This document shows, in pieces, positions 1 to 12,576 of a stretch of 42,973 bases of DNA. The DNA is from Candidatus Zixiibacteriota bacterium (GTDB lineage Bacteria; Zixibacteria; MSB-5A5; GN15; FEB-12). The translations under genes were made by a program, and so were the position numbers. The notes under the pieces are model-generated. The model worked only from the letters and a program-made list of their open reading frames with translations. It did not search any database and was not told the DNA's origin. The stretch lies in NCBI GenBank assembly GCA_040752815.1, contig JBFMGC010000025.1, positions 1-42,973 on the forward strand, in the 5' to 3' direction. Within the stretch, counting starts at the first letter, position 1. Every line of letters starts with the position of its first letter.

Positions 1-273
1 TTCTGCCAAATCAATCTGCTATTTCATTCGACGGCTGAATCACTCGGTCGAAGCGACCGAGGATTCTACCCCGCTGATGATAGATTACAAACAACTCGGC
101 AGGCCCAATGTCGACACATAACCGTAGGGCAGAACCCTTGGCGAGATCGCGACAGCGAGCTTGCGGCGGTTCTGCCAAATCAATCTGTCATTTCACTCGA
201 TGGCAGAATCACTCGGTCGAAGCGACCGAGGATTCTGCCCTGCTGATGATATACTACAAGCAATCCGGCAGCC
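1..273. repeat. Degenerate direct repeat, two ~104-bp copies
   Basis: Positions 1-104 and 170-273 are two copies of one sequence offset by 169 bp, both starting TTCTGCCAAATCAATCTG. Each contains the palindrome CTCGGTCG-AAG-CGACCGAG. In the right copy (202-239) outer arms GGCAGAATC and GATTCTGCC extend it to a 17-bp stem with one bulged A. The left copy (33-70) has point changes in these arms. The 65-bp spacer holds another palindrome, GGCAGAACC (128-136) with GGTTCTGCC (168-176). The right copy runs into the last codons and stop (254-256) of the M6 protease gene, so the left copy may be a decayed duplicate of a gene end. No gene is called in 1-253. Confidence 0.8.
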
Positions 274-2812
274 CGAGGCTCGATCCGGTGATAAACAGGT
301 AATCAATCAGATCCGTTATGTCACCAATCGTGATGTCATCACATACCGCATAACCGACCGCCGATTGGTTGACATCGGCCTCATCAAGGCAGGGCAGGAT
401 ACCGTCGCAACTGCCCGTCACAAACTTGGCGTCTATCAAAGTAGTTACGTCGCCGATAGTCGGTTCGTCGTCGCCGGAATAGTTGGCGTCGCCGACCCGG
501 CCAACACAGCACGGATCAAATCCGTCGCAATCCTGATCGATCCCGTCGCCACGAATCTCCGGGGCGCCGGGATATCGCGAGGGGTCATTGTCGCCGCAAT
601 CACAGGCGGCGCCGAAGGTATCCGAGTCCGCGTCGATCTGATCAGGATTGTCCACTGCCGGGCAGTTGTCGCACGCGTCGCCGACTCCGTCAGTATCGGC
701 GTCTTCCTGCTGGGGATTGCCGACAGAAGGACAGTTATCCGCAGGGCAGGTATTGGCCGCAAAACCCGGGTTGCCGTAACCATCGTAATCGGTATCGGTG
801 CAGGGGTCGCAGGCGTCGCCCACGTAGTCGCCGTCGAGGTCATCCTGGGTCGGGTTGGGCGTTTGGGCGCAGTTATCCTGGTGATCCTCGATCCCGTCGT
901 TGTCGTAATCCACTACGGCCGCGACCCGTGCGCGGATCAGAAAATCGAAGTCCGTCATCAGATCGTAGGAGGCTCCATCGCCGGAGAAGTACGAGTTTCC
1001 GGAGATGGGCCGTCGGTCTGAATACGGCACCGCGTAAACGTCGGGACCAAAACCTACATCGATCAGAAACGCCTGGCCGATGGTGAGGTTCTTTGATGAA
1101 GACAGCGCGATCTCGTATAACCGGCTGACCGGCAACGAGGGGAACGAGCCGCTGGTGGTGAAATTGAGTCCGGAAGGCGAACCACCAATCATATCATCGA
1201 AGACTCTGACAGAATAGCCGACCGGGTTATTAGCCCGCACCCCGGCTTGTACCGCAACCAGTTGTCCGTCACCGGGTGCCGTAAACCGAACCGCACCATA
1301 CGTGACTTGGGGCGAACCATAGCCATAACCACCCATCCATGAAAAGTTGTCATAGGCAACTGTATACCCGAGTAGCTCCCTCTGAGTCATCGTCGCCGAC
1401 GCGTTATCTCCAGGTCCCAGTCCGATGTAGAAGACAGACACGCCGGTCGGATTGCCGAAAACATCGTGCGAGGTAGGATTGGAATAAGCGTTAAATGCGG
1501 TGTTGAATGTTGAGCCGGGGTAAAAGTCACCAGCGTCCATGAAGCTAGACCGACTGTCAATCTGATTGAGCCCGTCGGCCTCTTCCAAATCGACAATCCG
1601 GAAGTCGTCCACCGAATTGCCCCCGCGTGTTTCACTGTTGCAGTGCCAGATCAGGATCCCCTCGCCATAGATGCCGCCGTCGAAACCGGTCTGCGTTCTG
1701 TTTTCCAGCAGGAAGTAGCGGCCGCCGCGATACGGGTCGTCCCACAGTTTGTACACCGTCGGGTTGGTCTCCACCGGCGGAATCTCCACTGACATTGTGC
1801 CTATCACCTGAATAGGCGTGAGCCACCCGAGTTGCTCTTTACACCATGGCGACATGTGAGTAGGCCGATGTTCGGTCGACGAGCTCCAACCCGCGCCCCA
1901 GCTACCCAGCCCCATCAGGCAGTACGTCCCGACACCGAATGATGAGTTATCGCCATCGTACAAATCAGGCAGACCGAGGACATGCCCGAACTCATGGCAA
2001 TAAACGCCGATCGGTTTAATAGCATTAGTCGACCCGTTGCCGCGCTCGCCGCCCTGAATGGTATAGGCGTCGATCTGGATAAAGCCGCCGCCCGTACGCG
2101 CGTCGTTGGTTGTATAAGGCGAACCGGATCCGTATCGCAAGTACCAAAAGTGCGCCCAGAAGTTGTCGGAATCACCACCTGATGCGTCACCGTCGGGGAA
2201 GATCACCACCAGAGCGTCTACGTAGCCATCGTCGTCACCGGAATTGGGAAATCCGTCCGGTCCGTCGTTGTCATACTGGGCGAAGTTGATTGCCGGGTCG
2301 CCGACTCCCAGGATGGAGTAGATGAACCCGGACACGTTAGTGGGGAAGTCGCTGCCAAAGCCGTTGTCGCCGTTGACGTAGTACGCCTGTGTCTGCGCCG
2401 CCGTATAGGGTCCGTAGACGGTCCCCGTGATGGCGAACTGGTTGTAAGAGACTTCTGTGTAGTAGTCTGTCATGCTTCCGGTCGGATTGGCGCCGAACAA
2501 ATTGGTCTGGAACTGTGCGCTCGAGAAAATGTGGGCATTGTTGGAGTAGGAGCCCATGATCACGGGGATGTTCCAGGTGGGGGGTGGGGGACCTGCCTGC
2601 AGCCCGCCTTCCGGCGCGTCTACTCTGGCCCGTTTGATCTCCTGAAGCCTGCGGGCAATTCCTGATTCGCCGTAGGAACGTGAGATCTCGCGCAGTGCGT
2701 CGCTCACGTGAGTCGGCATCTCGACAGTCGCATCGGGCGGGGCTACGGCAAGAGCCGCCGCCGGAGCGAGAGTAATCGCGAGGCCGATCCAGAGGATTAC
2801 CGCTCGTCGCAT
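254..2812 (-). CDS. Secreted M6 family metalloprotease with thrombospondin type 3 repeats and dockerin-like tail
   Basis: Secreted zinc endopeptidase of the immune-inhibitor-A (M6) type, 852 residues. Residues 1-22 form a signal peptide ending AAALA. The zinc site is HEFGHVLGLPD at residues 273-283 (ligands H273, H277, probably D283; catalytic E274), followed by the Met-turn LMGLGSWG. A beta-sandwich-like region follows. Residues ~633-755 are Asp/Cys-rich thrombospondin type 3 calcium repeats and a DCDG metal-binding motif. Residues 774-852 are two dockerin-like repeats (GDANYSGDD..., ADVNQSAVG...). The start was set at 2812 because AGGAG lies 7 nt upstream and the signal peptide begins there; the frame stays open to 3019 but that extension looks non-coding. 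Role inferred: extracellular or surface proteolysis. It is monocistronic. Confidence 0.93.
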   Translation of the reverse strand: MRRAVILWIGLAITLAPAAALAVAPPDATVEMPTHVSDALREISRSYGESGIARRLQEIKRARVDAPEGGLQAGPPPPTWNIPVIMGSYSNNAHIFSSAQFQTNLFGANPTGSMTDYYTEVSYNQFAITGTVYGPYTAAQTQAYYVNGDNGFGSDFPTNVSGFIYSILGVGDPAINFAQYDNDGPDGFPNSGDDDGYVDALVVIFPDGDASGGDSDNFWAHFWYLRYGSGSPYTTNDARTGGGFIQIDAYTIQGGERGNGSTNAIKPIGVYCHEFGHVLGLPDLYDGDNSSFGVGTYCLMGLGSWGAGWSSSTEHRPTHMSPWCKEQLGWLTPIQVIGTMSVEIPPVETNPTVYKLWDDPYRGGRYFLLENRTQTGFDGGIYGEGILIWHCNSETRGGNSVDDFRIVDLEEADGLNQIDSRSSFMDAGDFYPGSTFNTAFNAYSNPTSHDVFGNPTGVSVFYIGLGPGDNASATMTQRELLGYTVAYDNFSWMGGYGYGSPQVTYGAVRFTAPGDGQLVAVQAGVRANNPVGYSVRVFDDMIGGSPSGLNFTTSGSFPSLPVSRLYEIALSSSKNLTIGQAFLIDVGFGPDVYAVPYSDRRPISGNSYFSGDGASYDLMTDFDFLIRARVAAVVDYDNDGIEDHQDNCAQTPNPTQDDLDGDYVGDACDPCTDTDYDGYGNPGFAANTCPADNCPSVGNPQQEDADTDGVGDACDNCPAVDNPDQIDADSDTFGAACDCGDNDPSRYPGAPEIRGDGIDQDCDGFDPCCVGRVGDANYSGDDEPTIGDVTTLIDAKFVTGSCDGILPCLDEADVNQSAVGYAVCDDITIGDITDLIDYLFITGSSLGLPDCL

Positions 2813-3155
2813 GTGATTTACTCCTGTCCGGACAGTTTGATATGACCATTCAAGTATAGACTCTGCAGGTCGTTTTTGCAAGCGATCTTGGCACCAATGG
2901 ACTGCGGTGACGAGTTCCGGGTTCACCCGCTGGTGTCGGGGGAGCGCTACCGCGATAGAATTCGGCCTATGTTCACGTCGACGACAGAGTGAAACTGAGG
3001 CCCTCGATTTGGCTGGCATTTGTCTGGCGGACTTGAAGCCAGTCCGCCCTACAAGACTTTGCGGGTTTGAATCAGGCCCGCCCTACAATCTCTGCCAAAA
3101 TGGCAGTTAACTGCCAGAATATCAGAAAAAACCCCAACTTTTTCCTCGGAACCAC
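2813..3155. other. Intergenic region with two short palindromes
   Basis: Divergent gap between the M6 protease and groES. It holds GGCGGACT (3026-3033) pairing with AGTCCGCC (3041-3048), and GCGGG (3061-3065) pairing with CCCGC (3077-3081); each is followed by CTACAA. Both belong to the palindrome family scattered through the window. No gene is visible here. Confidence 0.6.
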
Positions 3156-3183
3156 TTGACAACTTCCGAGTTAAATCTACATT
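3156..3183 (+). promoter_or_regulatory. Sigma70-like promoter of groESL
   Basis: TTGACA at 3156-3161 is a perfect -35 box. After 16 bp, TACATT at 3178-3183 is a plausible -10 (4 of 6 matches). The CIRCE operator starts 9 bp downstream, over the expected transcription start, as in other HrcA-controlled groE promoters. Confidence 0.75.
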
Positions 3184-3191
3184 GAAGACGC

Positions 3192-3218
3192 TTAGCACTC
3201 ATTCAAGATGAGTGCTAA
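3192..3218. promoter_or_regulatory. CIRCE operator (HrcA-binding inverted repeat)
   Basis: TTAGCACTC at 3192-3200, a 9-nt spacer, then GAGTGCTAA at 3210-3218: an exact match to the CIRCE consensus. In the known system the HrcA repressor binds here and is released on heat or folding stress, with GroEL feeding back on HrcA. No hrcA gene lies in this window, so it must be elsewhere on the chromosome. Confidence 0.97.
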
Positions 3219-3272
3219 CAAGTGCAGCAAGGATCGACAGATTTACAGAAACTCAATAAAAGGAGAGTCAAG

Positions 3273-5218
<1,946 letters not shown>

Positions 5219-5240
5219 GTCGACCGACCGTTACGTGGGC

Positions 5241-5260
5241 GGCAGACCTCCTGGACTGCC
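5241..5260. repeat. Short intergenic palindrome (GGCAGACC type)
   Basis: GGCAGACC-TCCT-GGACTGCC, with one mismatch in the arms. It lies between the groEL stop and the terminator and has the same arm sequence as the element at 13829-13847. Confidence 0.55.
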
Positions 5261-5270
5261 CCAAACTGTG

Positions 5271-5304
5271 CCCGGCAGATGTCCTCATCTGCCGGGTTTC
5301 GTTT
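5271..5304 (+). terminator. Rho-independent terminator of groESL
   Basis: A perfect 10-bp stem, CCCGGCAGAT (5271-5280) and ATCTGCCGGG (5287-5296), with a 6-nt loop, followed by TTTCGTTT. It lies 53 bp after the groEL stop. Confidence 0.88.
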
Positions 5305-5323
5305 GGATGGGCGATTCCTGTAG

Positions 5324-5346
5324 GGCAAACCCCTTGGGGTTCTGCC
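5324..5346. repeat. Short intergenic palindrome (GGCAAACCCC type)
   Basis: AACCCC and GGGGTT pair around a short centre inside the sequence from GGCAAACCCC to GGTTCTGCC, preceded by TAG. It belongs to the palindrome family described in the findings and may have little function. Confidence 0.55.
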
Positions 5347-5350
5347 AGAG

Positions 5351-5387
5351 AAACGCCCGGTCGGAAACGGCCGGGCGTTTCTTGTTA
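5351..5387 (+). terminator. Second hairpin, possible backup terminator
   Basis: AAACGCCCGG (5351-5360) and CCGGGCGTTT (5371-5380) form a perfect 10-bp stem with a 10-nt loop, followed by CTTGTTAATT. The weak T-run makes it a less certain terminator than 5271-5304. On the other strand it could stop the convergent gene ending at 5515. Confidence 0.55.
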
Positions 5388-5446
5388 ATTAGAACCGACC
5401 GGTAGATCGAGCCATTCGGCGATACTGCGGGGCACCTTAGTCTCCA

Positions 5447-5464
5447 CCCACCGCAAGCGGTGGG
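5447..5464. repeat. Short palindrome (CCCACC type)
   Basis: CCCACCGC-AA-GCGGTGGG, a perfect 8-bp stem with a 2-nt loop. Its CCCAC arms and GC(AA/TT)GC centre match the elements at 26810 and 42857. Confidence 0.6.
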
Positions 5465-5514
5465 GCACCCGGCTGTCGCGAGCGGCCCAAGGGTTCTGCC
5501 CTTCGATCACCAAC

Positions 5515-5910
5515 TCAGGGCTGCGTTTCTTCTCGGACGGTGTCGTGCTCGACCAGCAGGCCACGGTTGCGGGCCATGGTGCGAAGTAACCTCCGAAACG
5601 GCACGTGAAAACAGTCGTTCTGGCATTCCAGCCAGTCCTCGAGCCTCACGCAATGAGCCTCGCAGCTCGCCGTGCCGGCGAGATTCACATCCGGAATCGT
5701 TTCATCCATAATAGGGATGAAGCGCACAGCCGGTATGACAAAGGTTGTTCGGCATCCCTCAACGTCGTGGTGGAAGTAGAACAGGTTCGTGGTAAGATCG
5801 GCACTTTCGAAAGTAAGTCCGAGAGGTCGAAGATCAGGATTGGACAGGAAATCGGCCAGAGAAAACCGTTGCAGGCAGCTTGGGCATTGTATCGAAAATT
5901 CCTTGTGCAT
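5515..5910 (-). CDS. Small Cys-rich protein of unknown function (CxxC zinc-ribbon-like)
   Basis: A 131-residue predicted cytoplasmic protein; no signal peptide or membrane segment. It begins MHKEFSIQCPSCLQRFSLAD, with a CxxC pair at 9/12. Further cysteines are at ~53 (VEGCRTTFVI), in CEAHC, and in CQNDC, suggesting a structural metal site. A hydrophobic/aromatic stretch NLFYFHHDVEGC follows the first half. The ATG at 5910 was chosen because the conserved-looking part starts there; the frame is open to 6030 and no start has a clear Shine-Dalgarno, so the N-terminus is uncertain. It stands alone, divergent from the FAD gene. I do not recognise a named family. Confidence 0.62.
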   Translation of the reverse strand: MHKEFSIQCPSCLQRFSLADFLSNPDLRPLGLTFESADLTTNLFYFHHDVEGCRTTFVIPAVRFIPIMDETIPDVNLAGTASCEAHCVRLEDWLECQNDCFHVPFRRLLRTMARNRGLLVEHDTVREETQP

Positions 5911-6077
5911 CTGAGTTGGTAGCCCCGTTGTCACTCTGTTAATCATATCGGAGGAGTTGGGGAAGATGTTTAGGACAAAACCCAGCTTGTGTAAGAAGGT
6001 CACGGTAGGATTCCGGACGGTCGCCGGCATTTTTTCTAACCGGTTGACAGGGAGCCTATGACGGCCATAATTGCCCC

Positions 6078-6830
6078 ATGTCCCGGCTGGATCAGTTTCT
6101 CAAGGTTATAGCAAGCGAATTCCCGGCTGACCGCTTAACCTGGCAGAAGCGTCTGCCGACCTTCCATCCCGAATCTGCTGCTGATGCCGCATCGCTTTTC
6201 AGGTTGGCCGTCCGCGAGAAGCAACGCCTGTACATCACTGGATTTGGCAATAATATTGACCCGGTCGGTGAACGGTTTGCCGACATGGTCATTGTTCGCA
6301 CCGACCGCCTGAACGACATCCAGGAAACCAGCAACGCCGACCTGTTCGTCCGAGTCGGCGCGGGGTATCCGTTGCGGGAATTACCGGTTGAACTGGGGCC
6401 GAAAAAGCTGTTTTTGCCGCATGCGACGCTGCCGTACGTGGGCTCGTCGGGCGGTGCGGTCGCGGTCAATCTGACCGCGGAGCTGAATGGACATGATCTG
6501 CCGCTCAAGAAGTACTTCATCCAGGCCGAGGTTGTCACGCCTCAGGGTGAAGTGGTTCGACCAGGATCCGTCTGCTTCAAGTCAGTATCCGGTTACGATA
6601 TCGTGAAGATCTTTGCGTCATCGTGGGGCCTTCTTGGTCTGTTGGTGAGCGTGACCTTTCGCGTGATGCCGGGAAGCGCCGCTGCGGAGTTTACCTCGAT
6701 GAAAATGAAACCGGTTGACCGGCGGCACTTTCTGTCAGGGCTTGACGAATCGAATAACGATGCGGATGCAGTCTACTCGCGCAAGTTGAAGGCGAGGTTC
6801 GATCCTTACGGTATCCTGCCGATTGTGTGA
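6078..6830 (+). CDS. FAD-binding (PCMH/GlcE-like) oxidoreductase
   Basis: 250 residues resembling the short FAD-binding subunit of glycolate oxidase (GlcE) in the PCMH/vanillyl-alcohol oxidase superfamily. The FAD-binding region includes LYITGFGNN, ADMVIVRTDRLN, VRVGAGYPLREL and PYVGSSGGAVAVN, then VCFKSVSGYDIVKIFASSWGLLGLLVSVTFRV. It ends ARFDPYGILPIV, resembling the FDP-GIL C-terminus of full-length GlcD proteins, but the central cap domain is missing. The usual partners GlcD and GlcF are not adjacent, so substrate and electron acceptor are unknown. The next gene, 138 bp away, is a CoA-binding protein. The Shine-Dalgarno is weak and the start fairly certain only by family length. Confidence 0.8.
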   Translation: MSRLDQFLKVIASEFPADRLTWQKRLPTFHPESAADAASLFRLAVREKQRLYITGFGNNIDPVGERFADMVIVRTDRLNDIQETSNADLFVRVGAGYPLRELPVELGPKKLFLPHATLPYVGSSGGAVAVNLTAELNGHDLPLKKYFIQAEVVTPQGEVVRPGSVCFKSVSGYDIVKIFASSWGLLGLLVSVTFRVMPGSAAAEFTSMKMKPVDRRHFLSGLDESNNDADAVYSRKLKARFDPYGILPIV

Positions 6831-6968
6831 GAATGGGAAAGAGGGAAACTTGCGGAGCGATTTATGGTTGGATACAGTACGGCATGAGCCGGACATGGCC
6901 GGCGCTCCTGCCGTGCACAAATGGATGCCCCGGTTGGATCGGGGAATGACAGCTATAGTGAGGTTGAC

Positions 6969-7349
6969 ATGACCAAAGCACCAGAAAACTCGACCGTCGC
7001 CGTCCTGGGCGCGTCCACCAACGAGGAGCGGTTTTCATTCAAGGCGGTGCGGATGCTCAAGGAGTATAAACATCGGCCGATCCCGGTTCACCCGGCGGGG
7101 CACACGGTCGACGGCGTCCCGGGGTTGAAGTCTCTGACCGACATAAAGGAGCCGGTTCATACGGTAACCTGCTATGTGAACGCGAAGATCTCCGATGGCG
7201 AATTCGATAACATCACCGCCCTTAAACCCAGGCGGGTGGTTTTCAATCCGGGTGCGGAGAACGAGAGCCTGGCCGCGCGGCTGGAGCGCGAGGGGATCGA
7301 GGTGGTCCGGGAGTGCACGCTGGTTATGCTTCGCACCGGGCAGTTCTGA
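6969..7349 (+). CDS. CoA-binding domain protein
   Basis: 126 residues forming a single Rossmann-like CoA-binding domain (the YccU type). Typical features are VAVLGASTNEERFSFKAVRML after the first strand, then RPIPVHPAG, VHTVTCYVNA, RVVFNPGAENESLAARLEREG and a final VVRECTLVMLR. The biochemical role of the stand-alone family is not established. GAGG lies 5 nt upstream of ATG 6969; an earlier ATG at 6921 is less well supported. The gene converges on the SWIM-domain gene, leaving 10 bp between stops. Confidence 0.88.
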   Translation: MTKAPENSTVAVLGASTNEERFSFKAVRMLKEYKHRPIPVHPAGHTVDGVPGLKSLTDIKEPVHTVTCYVNAKISDGEFDNITALKPRRVVFNPGAENESLAARLEREGIEVVRECTLVMLRTGQF

Positions 7350-7359
7350 GCGACAACTC

Positions 7360-8211
7360 TCACTCGTACTCCCGCGCCCGCTCGAAATCGCGCAGAAGCT
7401 TCTTCATCTGTCCGGCGTCCTTATCCCCGACGGCGACTTGGCTCAGCGACTCGAAAGTGTCCTCCAGGTACGCCGTCGAAATCGAGCGGAGCCCCAGGCT
7501 GTCGTCGATAAGCTCCATTACGAGAGTTCTGTGAAATTCCTGGGCGTCCAGGAGTATCTGCGCGACAACGAGCGGTGGAGCAGTACCGACATCCGCCCTG
7601 ACTGTTCGCATCACCTCGCAGAAGGCGGCGATCATCTCCCCGGCGCAGAAGTAAGGATCGTAAGCTCTCCTGCGCGACCAACTCTTGATTTCCGTAAAAC
7701 ACTTCTTTACCTCGGCCCTCACCAACCGCTCGCCAAACACGGACAGCGCCCGGGGAGCCTCGGGAAGATCGCTGTGCGGCCTGCCGCGGCCGCCCAGGGC
7801 GGTGATGTCGGGAACATCCCTGAGCAAAAGCAGGTCGGCGTCGAGCGGCCTCTCAAAGAGTGAGTTGATCGCCCGCCTGGGTATGGTCGTTGTCTTTGGC
7901 GCGGCTTTGTCGACGAGGGCCTTATCCGGGACGGCGAGCCCTCTTAACTGGTCCCAGCAGATCGCGGCCGCTACAATGTGTTTGCAAACATAGCCGGTTC
8001 GATTGAAATACGCGCACTCGCACGTGCGGCTGATTCCGTTAGCGACATATTTTAGAGTAACGTCGTAGCTTTCTGTGCCCAGAACCGTGGCCTGTACCCG
8101 GCGATCGTCGTGGCTTTCGATTTCAACACGCCCGGTGCGGGCATACTGCTCGCCGCGCATCCAGACGTCGCGATCAGTCTGCGTCAGCAGCATTGCAGTA
8201 GCAGGCTTCAT
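7360..8211 (-). CDS. SWIM zinc-finger domain protein
   Basis: 283 residues. The SWIM motif is CEC...CKH with C64, C66, C76 and H78, in the typical setting of a beta-rich N-terminal part (RGEQYARTGRVEIESH...VTLKYVANGISRTCEC). SWIM fingers bind nucleic acid or proteins and are often next to Snf2 helicases, but no helicase is nearby. The C-terminal ~200 residues are helical, with FCAGEMIAAFCEVMRTV and two acidic helices near the end, and are unrecognised. The start at 8211 was chosen because upstream codons (open to 8481) are repeat-laden non-coding sequence; ATG 8193 is an alternative. Specific function is unknown. Confidence 0.8.
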   Translation of the reverse strand: MKPATAMLLTQTDRDVWMRGEQYARTGRVEIESHDDRRVQATVLGTESYDVTLKYVANGISRTCECAYFNRTGYVCKHIVAAAICWDQLRGLAVPDKALVDKAAPKTTTIPRRAINSLFERPLDADLLLLRDVPDITALGGRGRPHSDLPEAPRALSVFGERLVRAEVKKCFTEIKSWSRRRAYDPYFCAGEMIAAFCEVMRTVRADVGTAPPLVVAQILLDAQEFHRTLVMELIDDSLGLRSISTAYLEDTFESLSQVAVGDKDAGQMKKLLRDFERAREYE

Positions 8212-8525
8212 ACTGAGGGCAATATACTGACGTTGCGGATTCGGCAAAACCCCAATGGTGGCTGTCCCAGAGGCTGTAGTTGTCGGTTCCGGGATGGAAC
8301 CCGGAGGCGATACCTGAACATTCGACATGGCGCCTGGCGTACCTCCCGGTGCACCCGGGCCCTGGGAGCGAACCGGATATTCTGCTGCGCAAGGAATCGG
8401 GGTGGACGAGGCCCCCCGATCGAGTCGGGGACAGGCTGCACCACGCACAGAATACGGTGGGGTACCGAGGCGGTAGGCCACCCACCTCGATCCGGCCTGT
8501 GCCCCGAAACTAACCTGCCCTACTA
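8212..8525. other. Intergenic region with palindromic elements
   Basis: A 314-bp gap with no credible gene; frames crossing it lack coding character. It contains CCCCGA (8414-8419) pairing with TCGGGG (8425-8430), a longer imperfect palindrome near 8467-8491 with arms CGAGGCGGT and ACCCACCTCG, and the family phrase CTGCCCTAC at 8516-8524. Confidence 0.5.
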
Positions 8526-10073
8526 TTATTCGAGCACTTCGAACACTTCGGGCAGGAAGTCGATCATGTCGCCGGCGATCATCGCCCTCGGTGTAAACTT
8601 ATCGGCCGCGAGATCTCCCGCAAGGCCATGGATGAACACGCCCGCGCCTGCGGCTTCGAACGGGTCGTCACATTGAGCCAGCAGTGTTCCGATAATGCCC
8701 GAAAGCACGTCGCCGGAACCGCCGGTCGCCATACCGTGGTTCCCGGTGGGATTCAAACAGCAGCGGCCATCGGGAGCGGCCGTCACTGTCGGCGAACCTT
8801 TGAGAACGACAACGACACTGTGGTCTATCGCAAACCGGATTGCGGCTTCGGCGCGGGCTTCGATTTCCCGCTCTGTCGGCGGTGTGCTTCCGCACAGGCG
8901 CGTGAATTCTCCCGGGTGAGGTGTAAGCACGAGCGGCGCCTTGCACTCGCACAAGATATCGACATGCCCCTCGAAAGCGTTCAGGCCATCAGCATCGATA
9001 ATCGCAGGCTTGTCCAACCCGGCAACGAGCCGCCGCATCAGCTCCGATGTCTCATGGTGCCTCCCGATACCGGGACCGAGAATCACGGAGTCGTGCTCGG
9101 CGATCAGTTGCCGAATCTCGCCGAGTCCGCGCAAGGCGAACACGCCCTTGTTGCGCACATCGGGCATCGGGCGGGTCATCACCTCGGTCAGCTTTGCAGC
9201 CAGAACCGGTTGAGTCGACTTTGGGCAGGCGAGCTTAGCCAGTCCGCACCCGGCCCGCAAGCTCGATAGGGCCACCATGGCGGCCGCGCCGGTCATGCCG
9301 GTCGATCCGGCGACTGTGAGCACGCGACCGAAATCCCCTTTGTGTCCGTCAGGTTTGCGAGGCGGCAAAATCGACGACACCCATTCAATTGTCGCCAGGC
9401 TGATTCTGAGATTGAACTTTGCGATAACATCATCCGGGATGCCTATCGGGATGATCTCAACATCGCCGCTTGCCTCCCGCCCCGGCGAGAGAAATAGCCC
9501 GAATTTGGGAAGCGCGAGCGTGTATGTGTAATCGGCCTCGATCACCGCACCCTCGCAATCGCCCGTGTCGGAATTCAAACCGGACGGCAAGTCAACTGCC
9601 ACGATTATCGTCCCCAGATCATTGATATACCCGATTATGTCGGCGGCGATACCTCGTGGTGCGCCGGAAAAGCCGGTTCCGAAGACCGCGTCGACTGCCA
9701 GATCGCATTCCAGCATCTCCGGGAGATCTGCAGTCGATTTGACTTCAGTCATCGTCAGCTTAAGATCCTCGGCCCGGTCGAAGTTGAGCCGGGCATCTGC
9801 TGATAACTCCCTCGCTGGACCGATGAAGAAGATTTGTACGTCCACACCGGACTGGGCCAGATGGCGCGCAATCACGAAACCGTCGCCACCGTTGTTTCCT
9901 TTACCGCAGAAAACGCATACATGGGCTGATTCCGGACGAGGCAGCAGATCGGTGAGGATGCGCAGGGCGATGCCGCTGCCGGCATTTTCCATGAGCTTGT
10001 CAGAGGGGATACCGCGATTGTCGATCGCCTCGCGATCGATCTGGCGCATGGTGGCCGATGTTACCAGTTTCAC
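8526..10073 (-). CDS. nnrDE: Bifunctional NAD(P)H-hydrate epimerase / ADP- or ATP-dependent dehydratase
   Basis: 515-residue nicotinamide-nucleotide repair enzyme (YjeF type). The N-terminal domain (about 1-215) epimerises R and S forms of hydrated NAD(P)H and shows FCGKGNNGGDGFVIARHL (GNNGGDG near 59-65) and VAVDLPSGLNSDTG. The C-terminal ribokinase-like domain (about 230-515) dehydrates the S form; it shows HKGDFGRVLTVAGSTGMTGA, VILGPGIGR, LTPHPGEFTRL and GMATGGSGDVLSG near 447-459. The start is GTG at 10073 with GGAG about 9 nt upstream. It lies 34 bp after lon on the same strand and is probably cotranscribed with it. Confidence 0.95.
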   Translation of the reverse strand: MKLVTSATMRQIDREAIDNRGIPSDKLMENAGSGIALRILTDLLPRPESAHVCVFCGKGNNGGDGFVIARHLAQSGVDVQIFFIGPARELSADARLNFDRAEDLKLTMTEVKSTADLPEMLECDLAVDAVFGTGFSGAPRGIAADIIGYINDLGTIIVAVDLPSGLNSDTGDCEGAVIEADYTYTLALPKFGLFLSPGREASGDVEIIPIGIPDDVIAKFNLRISLATIEWVSSILPPRKPDGHKGDFGRVLTVAGSTGMTGAAAMVALSSLRAGCGLAKLACPKSTQPVLAAKLTEVMTRPMPDVRNKGVFALRGLGEIRQLIAEHDSVILGPGIGRHHETSELMRRLVAGLDKPAIIDADGLNAFEGHVDILCECKAPLVLTPHPGEFTRLCGSTPPTEREIEARAEAAIRFAIDHSVVVVLKGSPTVTAAPDGRCCLNPTGNHGMATGGSGDVLSGIIGTLLAQCDDPFEAAGAGVFIHGLAGDLAADKFTPRAMIAGDMIDFLPEVFEVLE

Positions 10074-10107
10074 ATCGCCGCTCCGGGGGGCTTGAAATCA
10101 CGCGTTA

Positions 10108-12486
<2,379 letters not shown>

Positions 12487-12576
12487 AACGTCCTCGTCTT
12501 ACTTACCGCTGTAGCATAACCCGAATATCGGTCGCATTGCGCAATTTCTGAACAGCACCCCAGGGCGCAAACGCGT

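Noticed and set aside
161-1021. Long plus-strand open frame opposite the M6 protease C-terminal repeats
   Set aside because: It is antisense to low-complexity Asp/Cys repeat codons; the Ile/Val/Arg-rich translation is a frame shadow.
2813-3019. 69-codon N-terminal extension of the M6 protease
   Set aside because: No signal peptide at that end and the Shine-Dalgarno fits the ATG at 2812.
8110-8676. Plus-strand 188-codon frame over the SWIM/nnrDE gap
   Set aside because: Covers antisense of two real genes and repeat-rich intergenic DNA; no protein-like pattern.
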